This document shows positions 1 through 7,879 of a stretch of DNA of 64,000 bases, in pieces. The stretch is from an uncultured Tenacibaculum sp. (GTDB lineage: Bacteria > Bacteroidota > Bacteroidia > Flavobacteriales > Flavobacteriaceae), in contig NZ_CANLTU010000001.1 in the NCBI RefSeq assembly GCF_947494125.1, positions 496,001-560,000 on the forward strand, written 5' to 3'. The stretch's first letter is position 1, and each line of letters starts with the position of its first letter. Below the pieces are notes generated by a model. It saw nothing but the letters and a program-made list of their open reading frames with translations, did no database searches and was not told the DNA's origin. The position numbers and the translations under genes were made by a program.

Positions 1-168
1 TTTATGAGAAAATGTTATGAAGATAAGACGCTTAACATTAGTAAAGAAGATTTTGAAAAACCAGAAGGAGAATTATCAATCAGTATTAATTGTGATGAGG
101 TGAAAAAAGTTGAAGACGATATTGATGATAAAGAGAAGAAAGTAGAGGAAGAAGAAACGGATTTTTAA
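1..168 (+). CDS. C-terminal fragment of an unrecognised protein (5' end outside window)
   Basis: An open frame is already running at base 1 and stops with TAA at 166-168, giving about 55 residues. The visible tail is very acidic and lysine-rich (KVEDDIDDKEKKVEEEE), which looks like a soluble, disordered C-terminus. An ATG at 4-6 is in frame, but the frame is open from the first base, so this is more likely the end of a longer gene. It lies 28 bp upstream of scoA on the same strand and could be co-transcribed with it. No domain can be recognised from this piece, and I do not assign a function. Confidence 0.55.
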   Translation, partial: FMRKCYEDKTLNISKEDFEKPEGELSISINCDEVKKVEDDIDDKEKKVEEEETDF

Positions 169-196
169 TTTTATTTAGAAAAACAAACAACTAAAA

Positions 197-898
197 ATGA
201 TAAATAAAAAGATAAATAACGTACAAGAAGCAGTAGCAGGCGTACAAGACAGAATGACCTTTATGTTAGGAGGTTTTGGTTTGTGTGGTATACCAGAAAA
301 TGCGATTGCGGAGTTAGTAAAATTAGGAATAAAAGAAGTTACTTGTATATCCAATAACGCAGGAGTTGATGATTTTGGATTGGGTTTATTATTACAAAAT
401 AAACAAATCAAAAAAATGATTTCATCATATGTAGGAGAAAATGATGAGTTTGAACGTCAGATGTTATCAGGAGAATTAGAAGTAGAGTTAACACCACAAG
501 GAACATTAGCAGAAAAATGTAGAGCAGCACAAGCAGGATTTCCAGCATTTTATACACCAGCAGGCTACGGAACAGAAGTGGCAGAAGGAAAAGAAACAAG
601 AGAGTTTGACGGAAAAATGTATGTATTAGAACCAGCATTTAAAGCAGACTTTGCATTTGTAAAAGCATGGAAAGGGGATACAGCAGGGAATTTAATTTTT
701 AAAGGAACAGCACGTAATTTTAATCCAAATATGTGTGGTGCTGCAACAATTACAGTAGCAGAAGTAGAAGAATTAGTGCCAGCAGGAGAATTAGATCCAA
801 ATCAGATTCATATCCCAGGGATTTTTGTACAACGTATTTTTCAAGGAGAGAAGTATGAAAAGAGAATTGAACAACGTACAGTAACACCAAAATTGTAA
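197..898 (+). CDS. scoA: 3-oxoacid CoA-transferase subunit A
   Basis: This is the alpha subunit (233 aa) of a succinyl-CoA:3-ketoacid CoA-transferase, which moves CoA from succinyl-CoA onto acetoacetate in ketone-body and butanoate metabolism in the cytoplasm. The N-terminus carries the CoA-transferase family I signature [11 protein letters not shown] at about residues 25-35, and the length is normal for a split A subunit. The subunit B gene starts 5 bp after its stop, so the two should be translated together as a heteromeric enzyme. Acyl specificity (acetoacetate versus acetate or butyrate) cannot be told from sequence alone, but the A-B split with SENG in subunit B is typical of SCOT-like enzymes. 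Confidence 0.93.
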   Translation: MINKKINNVQEAVAGVQDRMTFMLGGFGLCGIPENAIAELVKLGIKEVTCISNNAGVDDFGLGLLLQNKQIKKMISSYVGENDEFERQMLSGELEVELTPQGTLAEKCRAAQAGFPAFYTPAGYGTEVAEGKETREFDGKMYVLEPAFKADFAFVKAWKGDTAGNLIFKGTARNFNPNMCGAATITVAEVEELVPAGELDPNQIHIPGIFVQRIFQGEKYEKRIEQRTVTPKL

Positions 899-902
899 TA
901 AA

Positions 903-1559
903 ATGGCTTTAACAAAACAACAAATAGCACAGAGAATTGCACAAGAATTACAAGATAAATGGTATGTTAATTTAGGAATTGGGATTCCAACATTAGTAGC
1001 AAATTATATTCCAGAAGGAATAGAAGTAGAGTTTCAATCAGAAAATGGATTGCTTGGAATGGGACCTTTTCCGGTAGAAGGAACAGAAGATGCTGATTTA
1101 ATAAATGCAGGAAAACAAACAGTAACTGTTTTAGATGGAGGATCTATTTTCGATTCTGCAACGAGCTTTTCAATGATCCGTGGACAACACGTACAATTAA
1201 CAGTTTTAGGAGCAATGGAAGTTGCTCAAAACGGAGATATAGCCAACTGGAAAATTCCAGGAAAAATGGTAAAAGGAATGGGAGGAGCAATGGATTTAGT
1301 AGCATCGGCAGACAATATTATTGTAGCCATGATGCATACGAATCGAGCAGGAGCATCAAAACTGCTTAAAAAATGTTCATTACCATTAACAGGAGTTGGT
1401 TGTGTAACAAAAGTAGTAACCAATTTAGCAGTTTTAGAAGTAAAAGAAAATGCATTTTACTTATTAGAAAGAGCACCAGGTGTTTCTATTGAAGAAATTC
1501 AAGCAGCAACCGAAGGTACTTTAATTATAAATGGAGAAATACCAGAAATGAGTATTTAA
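903..1559 (+). CDS. scoB: 3-oxoacid CoA-transferase subunit B
   Basis: This is the beta subunit (218 aa) of the SCOT-type CoA-transferase encoded with the gene before it. The catalytic SENG motif is visible at residues 46-49; Glu47 is the residue that, in this family, forms the covalent glutamyl-CoA thioester. The upstream GIGIPT loop (about residues 25-30) is the expected glycine-rich segment. The 4-bp gap after scoA supports translational coupling. The frame ends 26 bp before xth, so the operon may continue, although exonuclease III has no metabolic link to CoA transfer. Confidence 0.94.
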   Translation: MALTKQQIAQRIAQELQDKWYVNLGIGIPTLVANYIPEGIEVEFQSENGLLGMGPFPVEGTEDADLINAGKQTVTVLDGGSIFDSATSFSMIRGQHVQLTVLGAMEVAQNGDIANWKIPGKMVKGMGGAMDLVASADNIIVAMMHTNRAGASKLLKKCSLPLTGVGCVTKVVTNLAVLEVKENAFYLLERAPGVSIEEIQAATEGTLIINGEIPEMSI

Positions 1560-1585
1560 AATCAGATAAATCATCTTTTATTAAA

Positions 1586-2347
1586 ATGAAAATAATCTCA
1601 TACAACGTAAACGGAATACGTGCCGCTTTAAAAAAAGGATTTATCGATTGGTTACAAGCAGCAAATCCAGATGTGATTTGTATTCAGGAAACCAAAGCAC
1701 ATAAAGAACAATTGGATGTAACTGAGTTTGAAAATGCAGGATATCCATATCATTATTGGTTTTCAGCAGAAAAAAAAGGATACTCATCAGTAGCTGTATT
1801 TTGTAAAAAAGAGCCAAAGCATGTTGAATTTGGGACAGGAATAGAATCTATGGATTTTGAAGGGAGAAACCTTCGAGTAGATTTTGATGAGGTTTCAGTT
1901 ATGAGTATGTATTTACCATCAGGTACAAATGCTGCAAGGTTAGATTATAAATTTAACTATATGGATGAGATTTTAGCTTATGCTACTGAATTACGAAAAA
2001 CGATTCCGAATTTAGTAATCTGTGGAGATTATAATATTTGTCATGAAGCAATAGATATTCATAATCCTAAAATGAAAGGAGTTTCAGGGTTTTTGCCAGA
2101 GGAAAGAGAATGGTTAGGTAAATTTATAGATAGTGGATTTATAGATAGTTTTCGTTATTTAAATCCAGAAAGACAAGAGTATTCTTGGTGGAGTTATAGA
2201 GCAAATTCTAGAGCAAATAATAAAGGATGGCGTTTAGATTATGCAATGGTAACAGAACCTTTAAAAGATAAAATATCTAGAGCTTATATTTTGCCAGAAG
2301 CAAAACATTCTGACCATTGTCCAATAGTTGTAGAATTAGATATTTAA
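1586..2347 (+). CDS. xth: Exodeoxyribonuclease III (AP endonuclease)
   Basis: This 253-aa enzyme of the exonuclease/endonuclease/phosphatase fold cleaves DNA at abasic sites and removes 3'-blocking groups in base excision repair. The family landmarks are present in order: N-terminal SYNVNGIRAA, the metal-binding Glu in IQETKAH (about residue 34), GDYNICH in the middle for the catalytic Asp/Asn pair, and a C-terminal SDHCPI with the catalytic His. Full length for the ExoIII/XthA group. It sits 26 bp after scoB and 7 bp before the lytic transglycosylase gene, so it is probably part of one plus-strand transcript. Confidence 0.93.
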   Translation: MKIISYNVNGIRAALKKGFIDWLQAANPDVICIQETKAHKEQLDVTEFENAGYPYHYWFSAEKKGYSSVAVFCKKEPKHVEFGTGIESMDFEGRNLRVDFDEVSVMSMYLPSGTNAARLDYKFNYMDEILAYATELRKTIPNLVICGDYNICHEAIDIHNPKMKGVSGFLPEEREWLGKFIDSGFIDSFRYLNPERQEYSWWSYRANSRANNKGWRLDYAMVTEPLKDKISRAYILPEAKHSDHCPIVVELDI

Positions 2348-2354
2348 ACCAAAG

Positions 2355-3878
2355 ATGAAAAACGTATTAGTACTATTTTTTTTTACAGTATCAATTTTTG
2401 CGCAACAACCGGTTGATAGTACTTTAGTTCCAAAAAGTATAGAAATAGCAATTGATTCAACTATAGTAGCAAAAGATTCTATCAAAACAAAACAAGGAGA
2501 AGCTATGTTTTCTGATGCAGATTTGAAAATGATAGATAGTTTATTGATAGAAGAAAAGTTTAATTCATCATTATTTGATAGTATTCAGTATGTAATAAAT
2601 GATAAAGATATTATAGGAAATACAACTACAATTCTTTCAACAGATTTATTAAAAAAGCGTTTGAACGATTTAGATTTAAAAACGCCATTTCATTTAGCAT
2701 ACAATCCAGCATTAGAAAAAGTAATAAACAGTTATTTAAAATACCGTAAAAAGTATTATCCAGCTTTAATGGCAAAGGCAAAATATTATTTTCCAATGTT
2801 CGAACAGCATTTAGATCAATATGATGTTCCATTAGAAATGAAATATTTGGCTATAGTAGAATCTGCCTTGCGACCTAATGCACGTTCAAGAGTAGGAGCA
2901 ACAGGTTTATGGCAATTTATGTATGGTACAGGAATTCAATTTAATTTGAAAGTAAATTCATATGTAGATGACAGGCAAGATCCTGTAAAAGCAACAATAG
3001 CAGCGTGTAAATACTTGAGTCAATTATATAAAATATTTGGAGATTGGGATTTAGCATTAGCAGCATATAATTCTGGTCCAGGAAATGTATCAAAAGCCAT
3101 AAAACGATCAGGAGGATATAAAAACTATTGGAATATTCGACCTTTTTTACCTAGAGAAACAGCAGGATATGTTCCAGCGTTTTATGCAACAATGTATATT
3201 TTTGAATATGCAGAAGAACATGGAATTTATCCAGAATCACCAAAAATATTTCATTTTGAAACAGATACAATTCAAGTAAAAAGAACCATCAGTTTTGATC
3301 AGATTTCAGAAAAAACAAAGATTGATACTGAGCTGTTATCATTTATAAATCCATCATATAAATTAGATATAATACCTTATGTAAAAAATAAGAATTACGC
3401 AGTTAGGTTACCTCGAAGGAATATGATTGAATTTCTTGATAAAGAAAAAGAAATTTATGCATTAGCAAACGAAGATGAAGCAAAGAGAGAGAAACCTTTG
3501 CCTAAGTACTTTGAAATGGATAAACGTATTCGTTACAAAGTACGTAGTGGAGATTATTTAGGGAAAATAGCAAATAATTTTGGAGTAAGAGTTAGAGATA
3601 TAAAACGATGGAATGGTTTAAGAAACCATCGTTTAAAAATAGGACAACGTTTGAGTATTTATCCTAAAAAAATGGCCATTCCTAAGCAAACATCAAAAAG
3701 GAAGCATGAAGTGCCAAAAGGGAAACATGAAATTTATATAGTAAAGAATGGAGATTCTTTATGGACTATTTCAAAAAAATACCCATCAATTTCTATAGAA
3801 CAAATTAAAAAGTGGAATAATATTTGGAGTGTGAAAAGTCTAAAACCAGGAATGAAGCTTAAAATTTTTAAGAGCTAA
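2355..3878 (+). CDS. Membrane-bound lytic murein transglycosylase with two LysM domains (MltD-like)
   Basis: This 507-aa secreted protein should cut the glycan chains of peptidoglycan by forming 1,6-anhydro-MurNAc. It has an N-terminal signal peptide (about residues 1-17, ending FAQ), a family-1 SLT domain with catalytic Glu169 in the IVESAL motif followed by GATGLWQFM and the ALAAYNSGPGNV block, and two C-terminal LysM peptidoglycan-binding modules (about residues 393-438 and 460-505). The order signal-SLT-LysM-LysM matches MltD. No lipobox is evident, so it is probably periplasmic. It follows xth by 7 bp and precedes the DUF4837 lipoprotein gene by 31 bp. Confidence 0.93.
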   Translation: MKNVLVLFFFTVSIFAQQPVDSTLVPKSIEIAIDSTIVAKDSIKTKQGEAMFSDADLKMIDSLLIEEKFNSSLFDSIQYVINDKDIIGNTTTILSTDLLKKRLNDLDLKTPFHLAYNPALEKVINSYLKYRKKYYPALMAKAKYYFPMFEQHLDQYDVPLEMKYLAIVESALRPNARSRVGATGLWQFMYGTGIQFNLKVNSYVDDRQDPVKATIAACKYLSQLYKIFGDWDLALAAYNSGPGNVSKAIKRSGGYKNYWNIRPFLPRETAGYVPAFYATMYIFEYAEEHGIYPESPKIFHFETDTIQVKRTISFDQISEKTKIDTELLSFINPSYKLDIIPYVKNKNYAVRLPRRNMIEFLDKEKEIYALANEDEAKREKPLPKYFEMDKRIRYKVRSGDYLGKIANNFGVRVRDIKRWNGLRNHRLKIGQRLSIYPKKMAIPKQTSKRKHEVPKGKHEIYIVKNGDSLWTISKKYPSISIEQIKKWNNIWSVKSLKPGMKLKIFKS

Positions 3879-3909
3879 AATCTACAACTAAACATTAAAA
3901 ACAGAAACT

Positions 3910-4902
3910 ATGAGAAATATAGCAGTCATATTTGTTTTAGCATTCTTAGTAATTTCATGTAAAACAGGAAATGGAAAGAGTGGTTATACATTGCCAACAT
4001 CTAATGGTAGTACCAATAAAATAATGGTAGTAACTAAGGCAATAGATTGGGAAGGTAAAATTGGAGATGAAATGCGTACTATCTTTGGTGAGCATCAAGT
4101 AGGTTTACCACAGCCAGAAACATTATTATCAGTAAGTCAAATAGACCCAGTAGGGTTTGCTAGTTTTATGCGACATGCTAAAGCTGTTTTAATAATTCAA
4201 AATGGGCCAGAAGAAGGTATTAAGGTTGAAAAAAATAGATATGCAGCTCCCCAAATTATAATTTACGCTACAGCTAAAGGAGAAGAAGGGCAATTAAAAT
4301 TATTAAGAAATAGAGGGAAAGAGATTATTAAATTGTTTAAGGATGAAGATATTGAGTTTACGCAACGTATTTTTAAGAAAGAACGTATAGATGAAACTAA
4401 ATATAAAACTATTCAAAATCTTGGGGTAACTATAGATGTTCCTAAAAGATTTAATTTAGTAGAAGACACAGGGGATTTTATATGGTTTAGACAACACTTA
4501 AAAAGCGGTATAGCAAGAGGAGATGGTACAAACAACATTCTTATATATAGCGTTCCTTTAGAAGATGAAAATACAGTAGCAGATAATATAACGGCAGTAC
4601 GAGATACTATAGGGAAAAAATACATACCTGGAAGCAAAGAAGGTATGTATATGATTACAGAACAAGCTTATACACCATTTACTTTTGACGCAGAAATAGA
4701 TGGTAAAAAAGCATATGAAACAAGAGGTAAATGGGAGGTTAAAAATGATTTTATGGCAGGACCATTTATAAATTATACTGTATTAGATAAGAAAAATAAT
4801 CGATTAATAATTGTTGAAGGATTTACCTATGCTCCTTCGGTGAATAAGCGTAATTTTATTTTCGAATTAGAAGCAATAGCAAAATCAATGAAGATAAAAT
4901 AG
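3910..4902 (+). CDS. DUF4837 family lipoprotein
   Basis: This 330-aa protein begins with a lipoprotein signal whose lipobox ends at the Cys in LVISCKTG (about residue 17), so it should be anchored in the cell envelope. The body matches the Bacteroidota family DUF4837, recognised by the early KIMVVTKAIDWEGKIGDEMR segment and the LPQPETLLSV block. The role of the family is unknown. It lies last in the scoA-xth-transglycosylase run and is followed at once by a strong terminator (4925-4958). Being placed next to a murein hydrolase hints at an envelope role, but that is inference. Confidence 0.85.
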   Translation: MRNIAVIFVLAFLVISCKTGNGKSGYTLPTSNGSTNKIMVVTKAIDWEGKIGDEMRTIFGEHQVGLPQPETLLSVSQIDPVGFASFMRHAKAVLIIQNGPEEGIKVEKNRYAAPQIIIYATAKGEEGQLKLLRNRGKEIIKLFKDEDIEFTQRIFKKERIDETKYKTIQNLGVTIDVPKRFNLVEDTGDFIWFRQHLKSGIARGDGTNNILIYSVPLEDENTVADNITAVRDTIGKKYIPGSKEGMYMITEQAYTPFTFDAEIDGKKAYETRGKWEVKNDFMAGPFINYTVLDKKNNRLIIVEGFTYAPSVNKRNFIFELEAIAKSMKIK

Positions 4903-4924
4903 ACTTTAATTACAAAAAAGTTAT

Positions 4925-4958
4925 AAAAGCATCAAATATTTATTTGATGCTTTTTTTT
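4925..4958 (+). terminator. Rho-independent terminator after the DUF4837 gene
   Basis: The hairpin GCATCAAAT-ATTT-ATTTGATGC is followed by a run of eight T. It lies 22 bp after the stop codon and just before the -7 promoter element of the next gene. Confidence 0.85.
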
Positions 4959-4960
4959 GT

Positions 4961-4968
4961 TATATTTG
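4961..4968 (+). promoter_or_regulatory. -7 promoter element of the DUF1761 gene
   Basis: TATATTTG matches the Bacteroidota -7 consensus TAnnTTTG. A TTG lies 15 bp upstream at 4943-4945, inside the terminator stem, and could act as the -33 part. The predicted transcription start is 15-20 bp before the ATG at 4993. Confidence 0.5.
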
Positions 4969-4992
4969 ATTGTAAACCAAAACTTTATATTT

Positions 4993-5493
4993 ATGAAATT
5001 CGATTTTTTAATAATTGCAGTAGCAGCATTAATTCCAATGGTAATGGGATTTATTTGGTACGGTCCAATGCTTTTTAAAAATGCATGGATGAAGGAAGTA
5101 AACTTCACAGATGAATCAATGAAAGGAGCAAATATGGCTAAGATTTTTGGACTCTCTTATGTGCTTAGTTTTTTAATGGCATTTATTTTACAAACATTAG
5201 TAATACATCAATGGGGAGTGCAGTCAGTATTAACTGGCGAACCAGGTTTTATGGAGCAAACTGGAGGAGGATATGCGTATTTTCAGGAATTTATGTCCAA
5301 TTTTGGAGATAGGTTTAGAACATTTGGCCATGGAGCGTTACATGGAACAATAATTGGATTATTTATAGGCTTACCAATTTTAGGAACACAAGCATTATTT
5401 GAAAGAAAGAGTTTTAAATATGTAGCAATAAATGCAGGATATTGGATTATAACATTAGCACTTATGGGAGGAGTTATTTGCCAATGGGCATAA
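4993..5493 (+). CDS. DUF1761 domain membrane protein
   Basis: This 166-aa integral membrane protein has four predicted hydrophobic helices and matches family DUF1761, with the N-terminal MGFIWYGPMLFKNAWMKE segment typical of that family. The biochemical function is unknown. I start it at the ATG at 4993 (MKFDFLII) rather than at the in-frame ATG at 4957, because 4957 lies upstream of the TATATTTG promoter element and inside the T-tract of the preceding terminator. It is a one-gene unit bracketed by two terminators with similar GCATCAA stems (4925-4958 and 5519-5556). Confidence 0.85.
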   Translation: MKFDFLIIAVAALIPMVMGFIWYGPMLFKNAWMKEVNFTDESMKGANMAKIFGLSYVLSFLMAFILQTLVIHQWGVQSVLTGEPGFMEQTGGGYAYFQEFMSNFGDRFRTFGHGALHGTIIGLFIGLPILGTQALFERKSFKYVAINAGYWIITLALMGGVICQWA

Positions 5494-5518
5494 ATGTTTT
5501 AAGTGAAAAATAAATTAG

Positions 5519-5556
5519 TAAAAAAGCATCAATTTTATAAAATTGATGCTTTTTTG
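5519..5556 (+). terminator. Rho-independent terminator after the DUF1761 gene
   Basis: AAAAAGCATCAATTTT is paired with AAAATTGATGCTTTTTT across a short TATA loop, giving a stem of more than 12 bp and a T-tract. The A-tract on the other side means it could also act in reverse. Confidence 0.85.
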
Positions 5557-5611
5557 TGTAACAAATAATTGAAAAAGTATACATATAAGCAATCAATTAA
5601 TAACTCACCAA

Positions 5612-7078
5612 ATGATTTCACATTTTTTAAAGTTAGAATGGAAACAGTTTTTCCGCTCAGCTTCTTTTGGAAAAAGTATTGGACTAAAAATTATAATGGG
5701 CTTTTTTGCTTTGTATCTTTTAGCTACCTTTTTGTTAATGGGAGTAGGAGGGTATTTTATGTTAAGAAAAGAATTTCCAAATAAAGATCCTTTTTTATTG
5801 GTAAATCAGTTTATGATTTTCATGGTAATTTCTGATTTAATTTTTCGATATTTAATGCAGAAAATTCCAGTAATGGATATAAAACCTATGTTGCTTTTAG
5901 CAATTAAAAAAAGTAAACTAGTAAACTATGTGCTTTTCAAGTCGGTTTTTTCTTTTTTTAACCTAGGTTCTTTTCTTTTATATATTCCGTTTGCAGTAGT
6001 GTTAATTACAGAAGGATATGATGTCGCTGGAGTTTTAGGATGGACATTTTTTATAATTATTTTAGGACTTTGTTTGAATTTTCTAAATTTTCTAATTAAT
6101 AAAAGTAATATAGCACTAGGAGCTTTAATAATATTACTAGGAGGTTTATGGTTTGCTCATAAATATGAGATGACAAATGTAGTTGGGTTTTTTAGAGGAC
6201 TATTTTATTCGATGTATGAAAACCCATATTTATCAATAATTGGAGTTGTATTTTTAAGTACTTTATATTATTTAAATTTCAAACAATTATCTAAAATTGT
6301 ATACCTAGATGGGGCTATAAAATCAGAAGAAAAAGAAGCAAAAACAGCAGATTTATCTTTTGTAAATCGTTTAGGAAGTGTTGCTCCGTTTATTAAAAAT
6401 GACATGCGTTTAATTTGGAGAAATAAAAGAACCAAGACAGTGTTTTTTATGTCGTTTTTCTTTTTATTATTCGGAATAATGTTTTTTACATTAGAAGCAT
6501 ATAAAGATTCTTTGATTTGGCAATTGTACGGAGCTATTTTTGTAACAGGTGGGTTTGCAATAAATTATGGTCAGTTTATTCCAGCATGGGATAGTGAGCA
6601 TTATAGAATGTTAATGAGTCAAAATTTATCATATCGTAAATTCTTGGAAAGTAAGTGGTACTTAATGGTTGTAATGACAATTATTTTATTTGTGCTATGT
6701 ACACCTTATTTATACTTCGGAGTGAATAAATACTTATTAATTGTAGCAGGATTCTTCTTTAATTTAGGGTTTACACCATTTATAATGTTGTACATGGGGT
6801 CATTTAACAAAAAAAGAATAGATCTTAGTGCTAGCGGTTTTGGGAATACACAAGGTACAAGTGCAGCACAATTTATAGTAATGATTCCAGTATTGGTAAT
6901 GCCAATGTTAATTTATGCAGTAGTAAATAAAATTTTAGGCTTTAATGCAGCAGTAATTGCTATTGCTTTAGTGGGAATTATTGCATTGTTGCTTAAAAAT
7001 ACCATGATGAATTTTATAGAAAAGAAATATCAAAAAAATAAATACGCTACGATTCACGGATTTAAACAAAAGGACTAA
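5612..7078 (+). CDS. DUF5687 family ABC-type membrane protein (permease)
   Basis: This 488-aa polytopic protein has about 12 hydrophobic segments and starts with MISHFLKLEWKQFFRS, as DUF5687 members do. DUF5687 is a Bacteroidota family of ABC-exporter-like permeases. The ATPase gene follows 16 bp later, so the two probably form one exporter of the ABC-2 kind, with this subunit providing the membrane channel. The substrate is unknown. A longer overlapping frame at 5569-5784 is not in phase with this gene and lacks any family features, so it is disregarded. Confidence 0.85.
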   Translation: MISHFLKLEWKQFFRSASFGKSIGLKIIMGFFALYLLATFLLMGVGGYFMLRKEFPNKDPFLLVNQFMIFMVISDLIFRYLMQKIPVMDIKPMLLLAIKKSKLVNYVLFKSVFSFFNLGSFLLYIPFAVVLITEGYDVAGVLGWTFFIIILGLCLNFLNFLINKSNIALGALIILLGGLWFAHKYEMTNVVGFFRGLFYSMYENPYLSIIGVVFLSTLYYLNFKQLSKIVYLDGAIKSEEKEAKTADLSFVNRLGSVAPFIKNDMRLIWRNKRTKTVFFMSFFFLLFGIMFFTLEAYKDSLIWQLYGAIFVTGGFAINYGQFIPAWDSEHYRMLMSQNLSYRKFLESKWYLMVVMTIILFVLCTPYLYFGVNKYLLIVAGFFFNLGFTPFIMLYMGSFNKKRIDLSASGFGNTQGTSAAQFIVMIPVLVMPMLIYAVVNKILGFNAAVIAIALVGIIALLLKNTMMNFIEKKYQKNKYATIHGFKQKD

Positions 7079-7094
7079 CCAAACTCAAAAAAAC

Positions 7095-7790
7095 ATGATT
7101 ACAATAAATAATATATCAAAAAAATATGGATCAACTCAAGTTTTAGATGTTGAGAATTTAAAAATATCAAAAGGAGAATCATTTGGGTTGGTTGGTAATA
7201 ATGGTGCAGGAAAAACAACGTTATTTAACCTCTTATTAGATTTAATTCGACCTACTACAGGAGAAATAGTAAATAATGAGATTGTGGTAAATAAAAGTGA
7301 AGATTGGAAAAATTTTACAGGTTCTTTTATTGATGAATCTTTTTTGATTAGCTATTTAACACCTGAAGAATATTTCGAGTTTGTTGGAGATTTAAGAGGA
7401 ATGAATAAGGCAGATGTAAAATCGTACTTGAATCAATTTGAAGAATTTTTCAATGGAGAAATATTAGGAAAGAAAAAATATTTAAGAGATTTAAGTAAAG
7501 GAAATCAGAAAAAAGTTGGAATTATAGCAGCAATGATGGGAAACCCACAAGTTGTAATTTTAGATGAACCATTTGCAAATTTAGATCCAACAACTCAAAT
7601 TAGATTAAAAAAACTAATAAAAACATTAACAGATAATAAGGAAGTTACCGTGTTGGTGTCTAGTCATGACCTTAGTCATGTAACAGAAGTTTGCGATCGA
7701 ATAGTTGTTCTAGATAAAGGAAATGTTGTGAAAGATATCAATACATCACAAGAAACTTTACAAGAATTAGAGAGCTATTTTTCAGCTTAG
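7095..7790 (+). CDS. ABC transporter ATP-binding protein
   Basis: This 231-aa cytoplasmic nucleotide-binding subunit should power the DUF5687 permease encoded directly upstream. All parts of an ABC ATPase are visible: Walker A GNNGAGKTT (residues 34-42), the signature loop LSKGNQKK (133-140, a common variant of LSGGQ), Walker B and catalytic Glu in VVILDEP (153-159), the D-loop (about 160-164) and the switch His in SSHDLSHV (about residue 200). Length and architecture fit the ABC-2 exporter subclass. The cargo cannot be inferred. Confidence 0.92.
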   Translation: MITINNISKKYGSTQVLDVENLKISKGESFGLVGNNGAGKTTLFNLLLDLIRPTTGEIVNNEIVVNKSEDWKNFTGSFIDESFLISYLTPEEYFEFVGDLRGMNKADVKSYLNQFEEFFNGEILGKKKYLRDLSKGNQKKVGIIAAMMGNPQVVILDEPFANLDPTTQIRLKKLIKTLTDNKEVTVLVSSHDLSHVTEVCDRIVVLDKGNVVKDINTSQETLQELESYFSA

Positions 7791-7879
7791 GCTAAAAATT
7801 ATCTTTTTATTATTATTTTTACGCTTTTACGTACAATAACTTAACTATAATATTGTTGTACAGTAGAAGCGTAATTCTT

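Noticed and set aside
4925..5556. GCATCAA-containing hairpins at 4925, 5519 and 28391 as copies of a mobile repeat
   Set aside because: The shared part is only 5-7 bp, loops and flanks differ, and each one has the A/T tracts and position of an ordinary terminator.
5569..5784. 71-aa plus-strand frame overlapping the start of the DUF5687 gene
   Set aside because: Starts at a poor position, is in another frame than the supported gene and encodes no recognisable domain.
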